A stretch of DNA of 10,672 nucleotides from Tethybacter castelli. GTDB lineage: Bacteria > Pseudomonadota > Gammaproteobacteria > Tethybacterales > Tethybacteraceae. The position numbers and the translations under genes are program-made. The notes under the pieces are model-generated. The model was not told the DNA's origin. It searched no databases and worked only from the letters and a program-made list of their open reading frames with translations. The DNA lies in NCBI GenBank assembly GCA_036679665.1, contig JAZHEJ010000018.1, positions 1-10,672 of the forward strand, given 5' to 3'. Of the stretch, positions 1 to 5,695 are shown in pieces. Position 1 is the stretch's first letter; each line of letters opens with the position of its first letter.

Positions 1-627
1 ATTGTCCGGTCGGGTATTGCTCCCCGGCGCATGTTCGGAAATCAGCAAACCGTTGACACATATTTCCTCGGCAAGTTGCACTTTGGTCCATGAGCGGGCA
101 TTGCCAATAATACCGATCGCCCCTTTGCCGGCTGACTGCACGCCTAGATGCGCAGCCTGGGCGATGCCGGGCGAAACCCCGGCGACGACTGTAATGTTAT
201 CCTGTGCAAGTTCAAAGGCTATGGTACGGGTTCTTTCAATCGCGCGCTTTGTGGGAGTGGCTGAACCAATCAAAGCGACGCTGGGTTTATCCAACAATTG
301 CGGGTATCCACGGGTATAAACCACCAGCGGCGCATAAGATAGCTTTTCTAGCAAAACGCCAGGGTATCCTTCCTCTCCCAGCCAAAAGCAGCTCCCGCCA
401 TACTTCCCAATCCATTCGATAACCTCATCCGCGGTCGCACTGCCGAGTTTCTCGCTCAACGGACGATCGAGCCGATAACTTTTGCGCAAATTTTCCAGCG
501 GCTGGCTGATAACATCATCCGGAGTGCCAAATTCGCGTAGCCAATCCAGCTTGACGGCTAGAGGAATATCGTCCAACAGAGCCAGCGACAGCCATGATCG
601 TAATCGTAAATTATCGCTGGTTGCCAT
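1..627 (-). CDS. dprA: DNA processing protein DprA/Smf, divergent, 3' end outside the window
   Basis: The minus strand is open from ATG at 627-625 to the left edge: 209 codons, no stop, C-terminal part missing. DprA/Smf proteins bind incoming single-stranded DNA and load RecA during transformation. The order of elements fits the family: an N-terminal helical region (about 1-85), the GYPGVLLEKL...PLVVYTRG segment (88-107) that normally precedes the Rossmann fold, the first beta strand with its glycine loop (SVALIGSATPT, 116-126), AGVSPGIAQAAH (149-160), and LLISEHAPGS (194-203). The gene lies divergent to def, as smf does in E. coli. It is unusual in lacking hallmark residues: the GSR arginine is Ala123, and the S-G-L-A-R-G-I-D motif has Pro153 and Ala156 where Arg and Asp are expected. 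The family call is fairly safe. Whether the protein still binds ssDNA is doubtful. Confidence 0.85.
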   Translation of the reverse strand, partial: MATSDNLRLRSWLSLALLDDIPLAVKLDWLREFGTPDDVISQPLENLRKSYRLDRPLSEKLGSATADEVIEWIGKYGGSCFWLGEEGYPGVLLEKLSYAPLVVYTRGYPQLLDKPSVALIGSATPTKRAIERTRTIAFELAQDNITVVAGVSPGIAQAAHLGVQSAGKGAIGIIGNARSWTKVQLAEEICVNGLLISEHAPGSNTRPDN

Positions 628-686
628 GTAAGATAAGCAATTTTCCCAGATAAGATAGCAAAATCGAAACTTGGCACACCAAAACT
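628..686. promoter_or_regulatory. divergent dprA/def intergenic region
   Basis: This 59-bp AT-rich spacer separates the divergent starts of dprA (minus) and def (plus), so it or the adjacent gene ends should carry both promoters. It contains the heptamer agataag twice (near 630 and 648), including a -10-like TAAGAT at 651-656, and a short inverted repeat, ttgg-caca-ccaa (671-682), just before the def ATG. I could not find a convincing -35 at the right spacing. No clear Shine-Dalgarno site precedes def. Promoter function is inferred from position only. Confidence 0.4.
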
Positions 687-1238
687 ATGGACGAAGAAAC
701 CAAACTACAACCTGGCAAACTTCCTATTCTCTGTTACCCTGATCCACACTTACGTGAGGCAACGGTGGCGGTGACCGATATTGATTCTGAACTTTTGGAT
801 CTTACGACAAAAATGGTCGCAACCATGCGTGACGCTGAAGGAATAGGCCTTGCGGCTCCGCAAATCGGCCGTCATGAAAAAATCATTGTTGTCGACACCA
901 GCGAGAACCATGAGACGGTTATGCTGCTAGCCAACCCGGAAGTGGTGTCCGCCTCTAAAAAACTTAACGAATACGAAGAAGGATGTCTGTCAATCCCCGG
1001 TGTCGTTGCGAAAGTAAAACGGCCTGAGCAAGTAACCGTGTCCGCGCTCAATCTTGAAACCGGCCAGGTCCAAATCTACGAAGCCGAAGGCCTCCTGGCC
1101 ACTTGCCTTCAGCATGAAATAGATCATCTGAACGGAATACTGTTCATTGACCATTTAACTCGCCTGCACCGTTCACGATTGCTGCGCCAATACCAAAAAC
1201 AAGCCCTCAAGCAAACTGATTCCAAATCCAAACTTTGA
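687..1238 (+). CDS. def: peptide deformylase
   Basis: This is a 183-aa metalloenzyme that removes the N-formyl group from nascent proteins at the ribosome exit. All three family motifs are intact: motif 1 GIGLAAPQ (residues 52-59), motif 2 EGCLS (98-102) and motif 3 QHEIDH (142-147). The metal ligands are Cys100, His143 and His147, and Glu144 is the catalytic base. The length is slightly above the usual ~170 aa because of about ten extra N-terminal residues before the conserved ILCYPDPHLR segment and a basic, Gln/Lys-rich C-terminal tail. The ATG at 687 has no obvious Shine-Dalgarno sequence but is the only ATG close upstream of the conserved part. The gene overlaps fmt by 4 nt, so the two opposing steps of the formyl-methionine cycle are translationally linked. 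Confidence 0.97.
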   Translation: MDEETKLQPGKLPILCYPDPHLREATVAVTDIDSELLDLTTKMVATMRDAEGIGLAAPQIGRHEKIIVVDTSENHETVMLLANPEVVSASKKLNEYEEGCLSIPGVVAKVKRPEQVTVSALNLETGQVQIYEAEGLLATCLQHEIDHLNGILFIDHLTRLHRSRLLRQYQKQALKQTDSKSKL

Positions 1239-2167
1239 AACCGCGTATCGCATATGTCGGCGGCGATCGGTTCGCCTGCCCCGCCTTACACAAGCTGCAC
1301 GATTCGAAAGATTGCGAGCTTTGTTTCATCATCGCAACTCCTGATCGCCAATCCGGCCGCAACATGAATCTCATCCGCAACCCAATTGCGCAAATGGCCG
1401 ACAAACTAAGGCTCAACTGTCATCAGCCCGCAACCGCTCACCAATTACACGAACTTGTCGCGCAAGAAAATTTGGATTATTTAGTGGTTTGCGCATACGG
1501 TTTTAAGTTGCTGCCTGAGACATTAGCAGCCACCAAATATGGTTGCATCAATATCCATGCTTCATTGTTGCCTCGTTGGCGTGGAGCGGCGCCAATCGAG
1601 CGCGCTTTGCTGGCCGGCGATAAGCAGACCGGTGTTACCACAATGCTTATGGCCAACAAAATCGACGCCGGCAAAATATTGCTGGCACAACCTTTGACGA
1701 TCGGCCCGCAAGACACCGGCGGTTCGTTGCGGATCAAACTGGCCGAACTAGGCGCTGACTTGATCGTAAAGACATTGCGCCAGTTCACGCAACTTGTCCC
1801 GCAACCGCAAGACAAAACGCAGGTAAGTTATGCCCGTAAAATTACCAAACAAGAAGCGTTGATCGACTGGAACGAAACCGCGGTTGCGGTACTGCGCAAA
1901 ATACGGGCATTTAATCCTCGCCCCGGCGCTTTTATGTACCTGGGCAAAGAACGCGTAAAAATTCTTGCCGCCAAGCTAAACGATTTGCAAGGCAAACCTG
2001 GCTGTATCTTATCTTTTGACCGCGACCAAGTGATCTTCGGTTGCGCGTCTGGCAGCGTAACCTTGCTTGAAATGCAGTCCCCAGGCAAGCGGCCACTGGC
2101 CACGGCGGCTTGGCTACGTGGTAAAAGCGAGTACTTCAAGCAATCGATGCTTGGTTATAAAGAATAA
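1235..2167 (+). CDS. fmt: methionyl-tRNA formyltransferase
   Basis: A 310-aa enzyme that transfers the formyl group of 10-formyl-tetrahydrofolate to initiator Met-tRNA. The catalytic domain carries INIHASLLPRWRGAAPIE (105-122) and the NKIDAG segment (141-146). The catalytic residues fall at Asn106, His108 and Asp144, the same numbers as in the E. coli enzyme. The C-terminal OB-like tRNA-binding domain follows from about 205, including the RAFNPRPGA motif typical of Fmt. The start is TTG at 1235, which overlaps the def stop as TTGA. No ATG lies near, and starting there puts the first beta strand (RIAYVGG) where it belongs. The usual GTPEFA sequence after that strand reads GGDRFA, and the loop at 35-50 (TPDRQSGRNMNLIRNP) differs from the common form. 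rsmB, the frequent downstream neighbour, is absent. Confidence 0.96.
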   Translation: MKPRIAYVGGDRFACPALHKLHDSKDCELCFIIATPDRQSGRNMNLIRNPIAQMADKLRLNCHQPATAHQLHELVAQENLDYLVVCAYGFKLLPETLAATKYGCINIHASLLPRWRGAAPIERALLAGDKQTGVTTMLMANKIDAGKILLAQPLTIGPQDTGGSLRIKLAELGADLIVKTLRQFTQLVPQPQDKTQVSYARKITKQEALIDWNETAVAVLRKIRAFNPRPGAFMYLGKERVKILAAKLNDLQGKPGCILSFDRDQVIFGCASGSVTLLEMQSPGKRPLATAAWLRGKSEYFKQSMLGYKE

Positions 2168-2185
2168 AATTCAACCGTAAATCAT

Positions 2186-2259
2186 GTCCTCGTAGCTCAG
2201 CTGGATAGAGCATATTCCTCCTAAGAATAGGGTCGCAGGTTCGAATCCTGCCGAGGACG
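2186..2259 (+). tRNA. tRNA-Arg, anticodon CCU
   Basis: A complete 74-nt cloverleaf. The acceptor stem pairs GTCCTCG (2186-2192) with CGAGGAC (2252-2258). The D stem pairs GCTC with GAGC. The anticodon stem pairs TATTC (2213-2217) with GAATA (2225-2229) around the loop CTCCTAA, which places anticodon CCT at 2220-2222. The variable loop has 5 nt. The T arm pairs GCAGG with CCTGC around TTCGAAT. The discriminator base is G2259. The genomic sequence then reads CCG, so the CCA end is not encoded. It would decode AGG, a rare arginine codon in many proteobacteria. It lies 18 bp after fmt and 34 bp before yebC. No integrase or att-like repeat was seen beside it. Confidence 0.96.
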
Positions 2260-2293
2260 CCGATATACAACTTATATTTAACAATAAATAATC

Positions 2294-2990
2294 GTGGCCG
2301 GACATAGTAAATGGGCTAACATAAAGCACCGTAAGGAGCGCATGGACAACAAGCGCGGGAAAGTTTTTTCGCGGGTTGTCAAGGAGATTTACGTCGCGAC
2401 TAAACTAGGTGGAATTGACCCTACCTCTAATCCTAGGTTGCGCCTCGCGCTTCAAAAAGCCAAAGAAGTCAATCTGCCTAAAGACAACATTGACAAAGCG
2501 ATAAAGCGCGGAAGCGGCCAGCTAGAAGGAGCCATCTATGAGCAGATACGCTATGAAGGTTACGGCCCTGATGGAGTGGCGGTGATCGTCGAGTGCGTTT
2601 CTGATAACCGCAACCGCACCACCGCGNNNNNNNNNNAACGCTTACTAGATGCGCTTGAAGACTGTGAAGACACTCAGGAGGTATATAGCAACGCCAACTT
2701 CACCGACTAATGAGTTAATCGTGAATGCAGCAATCGAGGCAGGAGCGGCAGATTTCACCATAGATTCAGATGGTAGCGTTGAAATCCTCGTAGCTCCTGA
2801 CAAATTTATCGAAGTTGTCCATGATCTACAAAAGGACCATCCTTTTGATTCTGCCGAATTGATAATGCGTCCGCAAAATCATCTCGAAATTCCCACTGAT
2901 CAAACCGACCGCGTACAACGCTTACTAGATGCGCTTGAAGACTGTGAAGACACTCAGGAGGTATATAGCAACGCCAACTTCACCGACTAA
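2294..2990 (+). CDS. yebC: YebC/PmpR (TACO1) family protein, interrupted by an assembly gap
   Basis: YebC proteins were first described as transcriptional regulators; bacterial and mitochondrial (TACO1) relatives are now linked to relief of ribosome stalling. The first 111 residues are clear: the GTG start gives AGHSKWANIKHRK, followed by RGKVFSRVVKEI and the GYGPDGVAVIVECVSDNRNRT segment, which end at the N run. The C-terminal domain resumes near 2712 (IVNAAIEAGAADF) and ends at TAA 2988-2990 with LLDALEDCEDTQEVYSNA. Compared with E. coli YebC (246 aa), about 35 residues containing the G-G-N-L-G-T-x-G-S-V-A-Y motif are missing. In their place are 10 Ns and 77 bp copied from the gene's own 3' end, out of frame with the following part. 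The gene is probably intact in the organism. No Shine-Dalgarno site is visible upstream. It runs directly into ruvC. Confidence 0.9.
2627..2636. other. assembly gap (10 Ns) inside yebC
   Basis: Ten undetermined bases sit just after the codons for NRNRTTA of YebC. By comparison with the family, roughly 100 nt of coding sequence (about 35 codons) is missing across this junction, so the true gap is not 10 nt. Translations that read through the Ns are artificial. Confidence 0.98.
2637..2713 (+). repeat. 77-bp direct repeat, copy 1 (probable assembly artefact)
   Basis: This stretch is identical base for base to 2917-2993, with an offset of 280 bp. It begins immediately after the N run and breaks off one base after the equivalent of the yebC stop region (g at 2714, a at 2994). 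It carries the last codons of yebC in a place where the middle of the gene should be. The exact length of 77 equals a k-mer size commonly used in de Bruijn assembly, which points to a contig-end artefact rather than a biological repeat. Confidence 0.9.
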
Positions 2991-2993
2991 TGA
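2917..2993 (+). repeat. 77-bp direct repeat, copy 2 (authentic yebC 3' end)
   Basis: This is the second copy of the 77-bp repeat. It is continuous with the yebC C-terminal coding sequence upstream and with ruvC downstream, and encodes LLDALEDCEDTQEVYSNANFTD-stop in the YebC frame, as expected for the family. It is therefore taken as the genuine locus from which copy 1 was duplicated. Confidence 0.9.
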
Positions 2994-3000
2994 AATAATT

Positions 3001-3501
3001 GTGCTTGGGATTGACCCTGGATTGGCTCGTACCGGTATTGGTGTTATCACCCGCAACGCGCTAACTTGCAGCTACATTCACCATGATGTGGTACGCACCA
3101 GTACCGACTTGCCACTGGTTGAGCGTTTAGCCCACATCAGCGCAGCGATAACTGCCGCCTGCCAACGTTTTGAACCACAATGTGCCGCGACCGAAAAAAC
3201 TTTTGTCAACGTAAACCTTGCCTCTTCACTTACGTTAGGTCAAGCGCGTGGAGCGGCGCTAGCCGCGCTCGGCCTTGCCAAGTTACCGGTCCATGAATTG
3301 GCGCCAACCACGGTCAAAGCCAGGATTACCGGCAACGGAAGCGCCGAAAAATCACTTGTTGCCACCATGGTAAAAGCATTACTCAACCTTAAACCGCAGC
3401 TCCAGCTACCCGCTGACGCTAGCGATGCTTTGGCCATCGCGCTGTGCTACGCGATGGGTAATCAATATTTACGTCGCCGCAAAGCGCGTCGCCGCAAATG
3501 A
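3001..3501 (+). CDS. ruvC: Holliday junction resolvase RuvC
   Basis: This endonuclease cuts Holliday junctions symmetrically, working with the RuvAB branch-migration motor. Counting from GTG at 3001 it has 166 aa (E. coli 173). The four acidic active-site residues are present: Asp5 in LGIDPG, Glu65 in ATEKTF, and Asp139 and Asp142 in PADASDALAIAL. The start is uncertain. The frame stays open upstream through the yebC 3' end, but an ATG at 2929 would add 24 residues foreign to RuvC. GTG 3001 is the best ordinary codon, although ATT 2998 or ATA 2995 would restore the usual two or three residues before LGID. No Shine-Dalgarno site is close. The C-terminus is strongly basic (RRRKARRRK), encoded by a repeated 12-mer. 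The stop overlaps the ruvA start as ATGA. Confidence 0.95.
   Translation: MLGIDPGLARTGIGVITRNALTCSYIHHDVVRTSTDLPLVERLAHISAAITAACQRFEPQCAATEKTFVNVNLASSLTLGQARGAALAALGLAKLPVHELAPTTVKARITGNGSAEKSLVATMVKALLNLKPQLQLPADASDALAIALCYAMGNQYLRRRKARRRK
3472..3498 (+). repeat. 12-bp direct repeat encoding the basic RuvC tail
   Basis: The 12-mer cgtcgccgcaaa occurs at 3472-3483 and again at 3487-3498, separated by gcg. Each copy encodes Arg-Arg-Arg-Lys (codon order CGT CGC CGC AAA), producing the C-terminal RRRKARRRK of RuvC. The final base of the second copy is the A of the ruvA ATG. It looks like a small in-frame tandem duplication at the gene end. Confidence 0.9.
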
Positions 3502-4076
3502 TTGTCAGCGTCGCAGGACAATTGAGTTCCGCTGAACCGCCCACCGCCGTGATAGTGTGCAACGGACTTGGTTATGAGGTATGGATACCGCTGAATGATT
3601 TTGCCACGTTGCCCACGATCGGAGAGCAGGTGCATTTGTTTACCCATCAGGTGATCCGTGATGACGTTCATATGCTGTTCGGATTTAAAAGCACCCAGGA
3701 GCGCAGCATATTTAAAGCGCTGATCGGTATCAGCGGCATCGGCCCCAAAAGCGCGTTGGGGGTAATGTCCGCGCTATCGCCGCAGGATCTGGCGACCACA
3801 ATTGAACAAAACGATGTACGAGCATTAAGCGCCGCCCCGGGCATCGGCCACAAAAGTGCTGAGCGCATCATAGTCGAGTTGCGCGGCAACCCCTTGCTTT
3901 TGGCTTTGCCGGTCAGTTCGCCTGTTTTGCGCCAAGCAAGACAAGCACTGGAAGCATTAGGTTATTCGCCTGCCAAAGTGCGCCGAGCACTTACCGGCAT
4001 CGACATTGGCGAACTGAGTGTGCCGGAGCTAGTCAGCGCCGCCTTGCAACAGCTTGGCAAAACTGGCAAAAGGTAG
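3498..4076 (+). CDS. ruvA: Holliday junction branch migration protein RuvA
   Basis: A 192-aa protein (E. coli 203). RuvA tetramers bind Holliday junctions and dock the RuvB helicase. Domains in order are an N-terminal OB fold (about 1-62, GQLS...NGLGYEVWIPL...HQVIRDDVHMLFGF), two helix-hairpin-helix motifs (LIGISGIGPKSALGVMSAL, 75-93, and LSAAPGIGHKSAERIIVEL, 110-128), a short linker, and the RuvB-binding three-helix domain III (about 143-190, RQALEALGYSPAKVRRAL). The ATG overlaps the ruvC stop as ATGA, so the pair is translationally coupled. The gene expected next, ruvB, is not here. An MFS transporter starts 4 nt after the ruvA stop, so the RuvB partner must be encoded elsewhere. Confidence 0.97.
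   Translation: MIVSVAGQLSSAEPPTAVIVCNGLGYEVWIPLNDFATLPTIGEQVHLFTHQVIRDDVHMLFGFKSTQERSIFKALIGISGIGPKSALGVMSALSPQDLATTIEQNDVRALSAAPGIGHKSAERIIVELRGNPLLLALPVSSPVLRQARQALEALGYSPAKVRRALTGIDIGELSVPELVSAALQQLGKTGKR
4068..4073 (+). promoter_or_regulatory. Shine-Dalgarno site of the MFS gene
   Basis: AAAAGG lies 7 nt before ATG 4081, inside the end of ruvA. It supports 4081 rather than the in-frame ATG at 4054 as the start of the transporter. Confidence 0.6.
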
Positions 4077-4080
4077 TTTA

Positions 4081-5361
4081 ATGCTTGTTACCTACATCAA
4101 ACCGGCAACCTTCGTACTTATCACGGTGCTGCTGTTCGGTGGCGGCCATTTGTCATCAATCACGTTGGCCACAATCGCTTCATCCCAGTTGGGCGTCAGC
4201 GATTTCGGCGTGGGACTATTGACCAGTCTGACTTTTTTCGGGCTGTTTATCGGAAGTCTTGTCATGCCCCGCCTGCTGGCGCGGACTAAGCATGTACGAC
4301 TAATTTCGCTTGGCACCGCCGGCTGTGCGTTATCGCTGCTTTTTCTGCCGGCCACTGATTCGCTGGTGATCTGGAGTATCTTGCGGTTCGGTTATGGCTT
4401 CAGCGCGGCAGCGGTATGGCTGTGTTGCGATGTTTGGATGGCGACGCACGCTCCGGATGAACAACGCGGGCGGATGCTCGCTTTTTATCAAGTGGTTGTA
4501 TTATGTGGAACTTCGCTCGGTCAAATGTTGCTTACCACTATCGGCGACCATGTGGCGTTGGGATTTAGCATCGCCACCGCTACGATGATCGCGGCAGTCA
4601 TTCCGATATCGTGCACCAAGCTTAGCGAGCCTGATGTTGAAACCGAAGGACGTAAGCTAACGATGCGGATGGCATGGAACCTTTCGCGCTTGTCTTTGCT
4701 AGGCTCGCTGTTTGTCGGACTATGCTTTTCAAATTATGGGTTTATCTTGCTCAGCTTTACGAATCAGGGTGCCACCGGCAATCAAATCGCTTTGCTAGGA
4801 GTGGCGATCATCGCTTCAGGAATCTTAGGCCAATTTGGAATAGGTTTTTTGTCAGACCGCTCTAAAGATCGCAGATATTTGCTCCAAGCGGTGGCAGCCC
4901 TTGCGGCAACGTCACTTTTCATCTGCGCAATAAGCGGCATCGAAAATTGGCTGCCGACGATTATTTTTGTCTGCCTGTACGGCGGCCTCGTGGTAACCAT
5001 CTATCCGTTATGCGTTTCGCTCGGCAGTAGCCTTGCTTCCAAAGAAAACTTTACGCCGCTGGTAGCCAAGCACTTTGTCGCAATCTGTATAGGCCACACG
5101 TTGGGGCCTTTTCTAGGAGGAATTTGTCTGCACTTTTTCCCGCAGTTCGGGACCTACATCTTCATCTGTGTTACATTGGTGATCCTAATCGCGGCATGTA
5201 ATTCCAAGTATCTGCTTGCTCGCCATCAGCCCGCCCGCCAAGAAGAGTTTGCCCCGATGGCCGCCATGGGCGCCAACCCGGAATATAGTGATCCGCGCTC
5301 TATGCCCGACGAAGTCTCGGATCAACACCAAGCTGACACACCTAAATCAGATAATGAATAA
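4081..5361 (+). CDS. MFS transporter, YcaD-like
   Basis: A 426-aa polytopic inner-membrane protein of the major facilitator superfamily, with about 12 hydrophobic segments (roughly 8-30, 42-62, 73-92, 95-117, 132-153, 157-178, then 202-378 for the second half). A polar central loop lies at 180-200. The loop GFLSDRSKDRRYLL (255-268) matches MFS motif A. The pattern LRFGYGFSAAAVWLCCDVWM...RGRMLAFYQ resembles E. coli YcaD, a putative transporter with no firmly known substrate. The last ~45 residues form a soluble, acidic, Pro/Met-rich tail. ATG 4081 is preferred over ATG 4054 because AAAAGG at 4068-4073 lies 7 nt upstream and it avoids overlap with ruvA. Substrate unknown; efflux or nutrient uptake are both possible. 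Confidence 0.88.
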   Translation: MLVTYIKPATFVLITVLLFGGGHLSSITLATIASSQLGVSDFGVGLLTSLTFFGLFIGSLVMPRLLARTKHVRLISLGTAGCALSLLFLPATDSLVIWSILRFGYGFSAAAVWLCCDVWMATHAPDEQRGRMLAFYQVVVLCGTSLGQMLLTTIGDHVALGFSIATATMIAAVIPISCTKLSEPDVETEGRKLTMRMAWNLSRLSLLGSLFVGLCFSNYGFILLSFTNQGATGNQIALLGVAIIASGILGQFGIGFLSDRSKDRRYLLQAVAALAATSLFICAISGIENWLPTIIFVCLYGGLVVTIYPLCVSLGSSLASKENFTPLVAKHFVAICIGHTLGPFLGGICLHFFPQFGTYIFICVTLVILIAACNSKYLLARHQPARQEEFAPMAAMGANPEYSDPRSMPDEVSDQHQADTPKSDNE

Positions 5362-5416
5362 AATCCTTGCTTTACCAAATCCCGTCATCACACCGCTTTC
5401 GATATTGAGCATATGA
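5354..5416 (+). CDS. possible 20-aa bridging ORF between the MFS gene and gatC
   Basis: An ATG at 5354 lies within the last codons of the transporter gene and opens a 20-codon frame that fills the MFS-gatC spacer. Its TGA at 5414-5416 overlaps the gatC start as ATGA. The peptide would be hydrophobic (begins MNKILALPNP, ends PLSILSI). No strong Shine-Dalgarno site precedes it (only caga). It might couple translation of gatC to the upstream gene, since gatC itself has only a weak ribosome-binding site. A stop-free run of this length is not rare by chance, so this is a candidate, not a recognised gene. Confidence 0.25.
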   Translation: MNKILALPNPVITPLSILSI

Positions 5417-5694
5417 AATTAACTCCAGAACAGATCTCCTCGCTTGCCCGCCTCTCCTATCTGAAAATTGATGCAGAAGCTATAGAAGTTCTGGCTAAGG
5501 AAATGTCGAAGATCATGGCGATGGTAGAGCAGGTACAAAAGGTCGACACTTCGCAACTGTCAGAAATAGTCCATATCGACAGCCGCACACAACCATTGCG
5601 CCGCGACCGCGCGGTACCGACCACTTGCAATCTGGCTTCTGACGCCGCGATGGAACAAGATGGGTTTGTGGTGGTCCCCAAGGTGATCGACTAA
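5413..5694 (+). CDS. gatC: Asp/Glu-tRNA amidotransferase subunit C
   Basis: A 93-aa small subunit of the GatCAB complex; it wraps around and stabilises GatA. The sequence is typical: KLTPEQISSLARLSYLKID at the start, a helical middle (ALAKEMSKIM..VEQVQKVDTSQL, about 27-51), a conserved LRRDRAVPT (61-69, before the C-terminal arm), and the end DGFVVVPKVID. The ATG at 5413 agrees with the usual GatC start. Only a weak GAG-type Shine-Dalgarno element precedes it. gatA follows after a single base, placing gatC first in a gatC-gatA-gatB operon. Confidence 0.96.
   Translation: MKLTPEQISSLARLSYLKIDAEAIEVLAKEMSKIMAMVEQVQKVDTSQLSEIVHIDSRTQPLRRDRAVPTTCNLASDAAMEQDGFVVVPKVID
5680..5685 (+). promoter_or_regulatory. 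Shine-Dalgarno site of gatA
   Basis: AAGGTG at 5680-5685, within the end of gatC, lies 10 nt before the TTG at 5696. It supports this non-ATG codon as the start of gatA. Confidence 0.65.
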
Positions 5695-5695
5695 C

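Noticed and set aside
2..319. 105-aa plus-strand ORF starting with TTG
   Set aside because: It lies antisense to dprA, whose minus-strand frame shows clear DprA/Smf homology; no recognisable domain is present in the plus-strand product.
628..686. Riboswitch or attenuator before def
   Set aside because: At 59 bp with only a 4-bp stem (ttgg/ccaa), the region is too short and weakly structured.
671..690. TTGGCAC resembling a sigma-54 -24 element before def
   Set aside because: There is no GC-containing -12 element at the required distance, and the def ATG follows too closely.
2186..2259. tRNA-Arg(CCU) as an integration site
   Set aside because: Neither an integrase gene nor a repeat of the tRNA 3' end is present in the window; the flanks are housekeeping genes.
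2649..2990. Separate 113-aa gene after the N gap
   Set aside because: Its first ~20 residues come from the misplaced 77-bp copy; the rest is the YebC C-terminal domain, so it is part of yebC.
2929..3000. ATG 2929 as the ruvC start, adding 24 residues
   Set aside because: These codons are the out-of-frame reading of the yebC 3' end; the same residues head the false ORF at 2649, and RuvC proteins begin just before LGIDPG.
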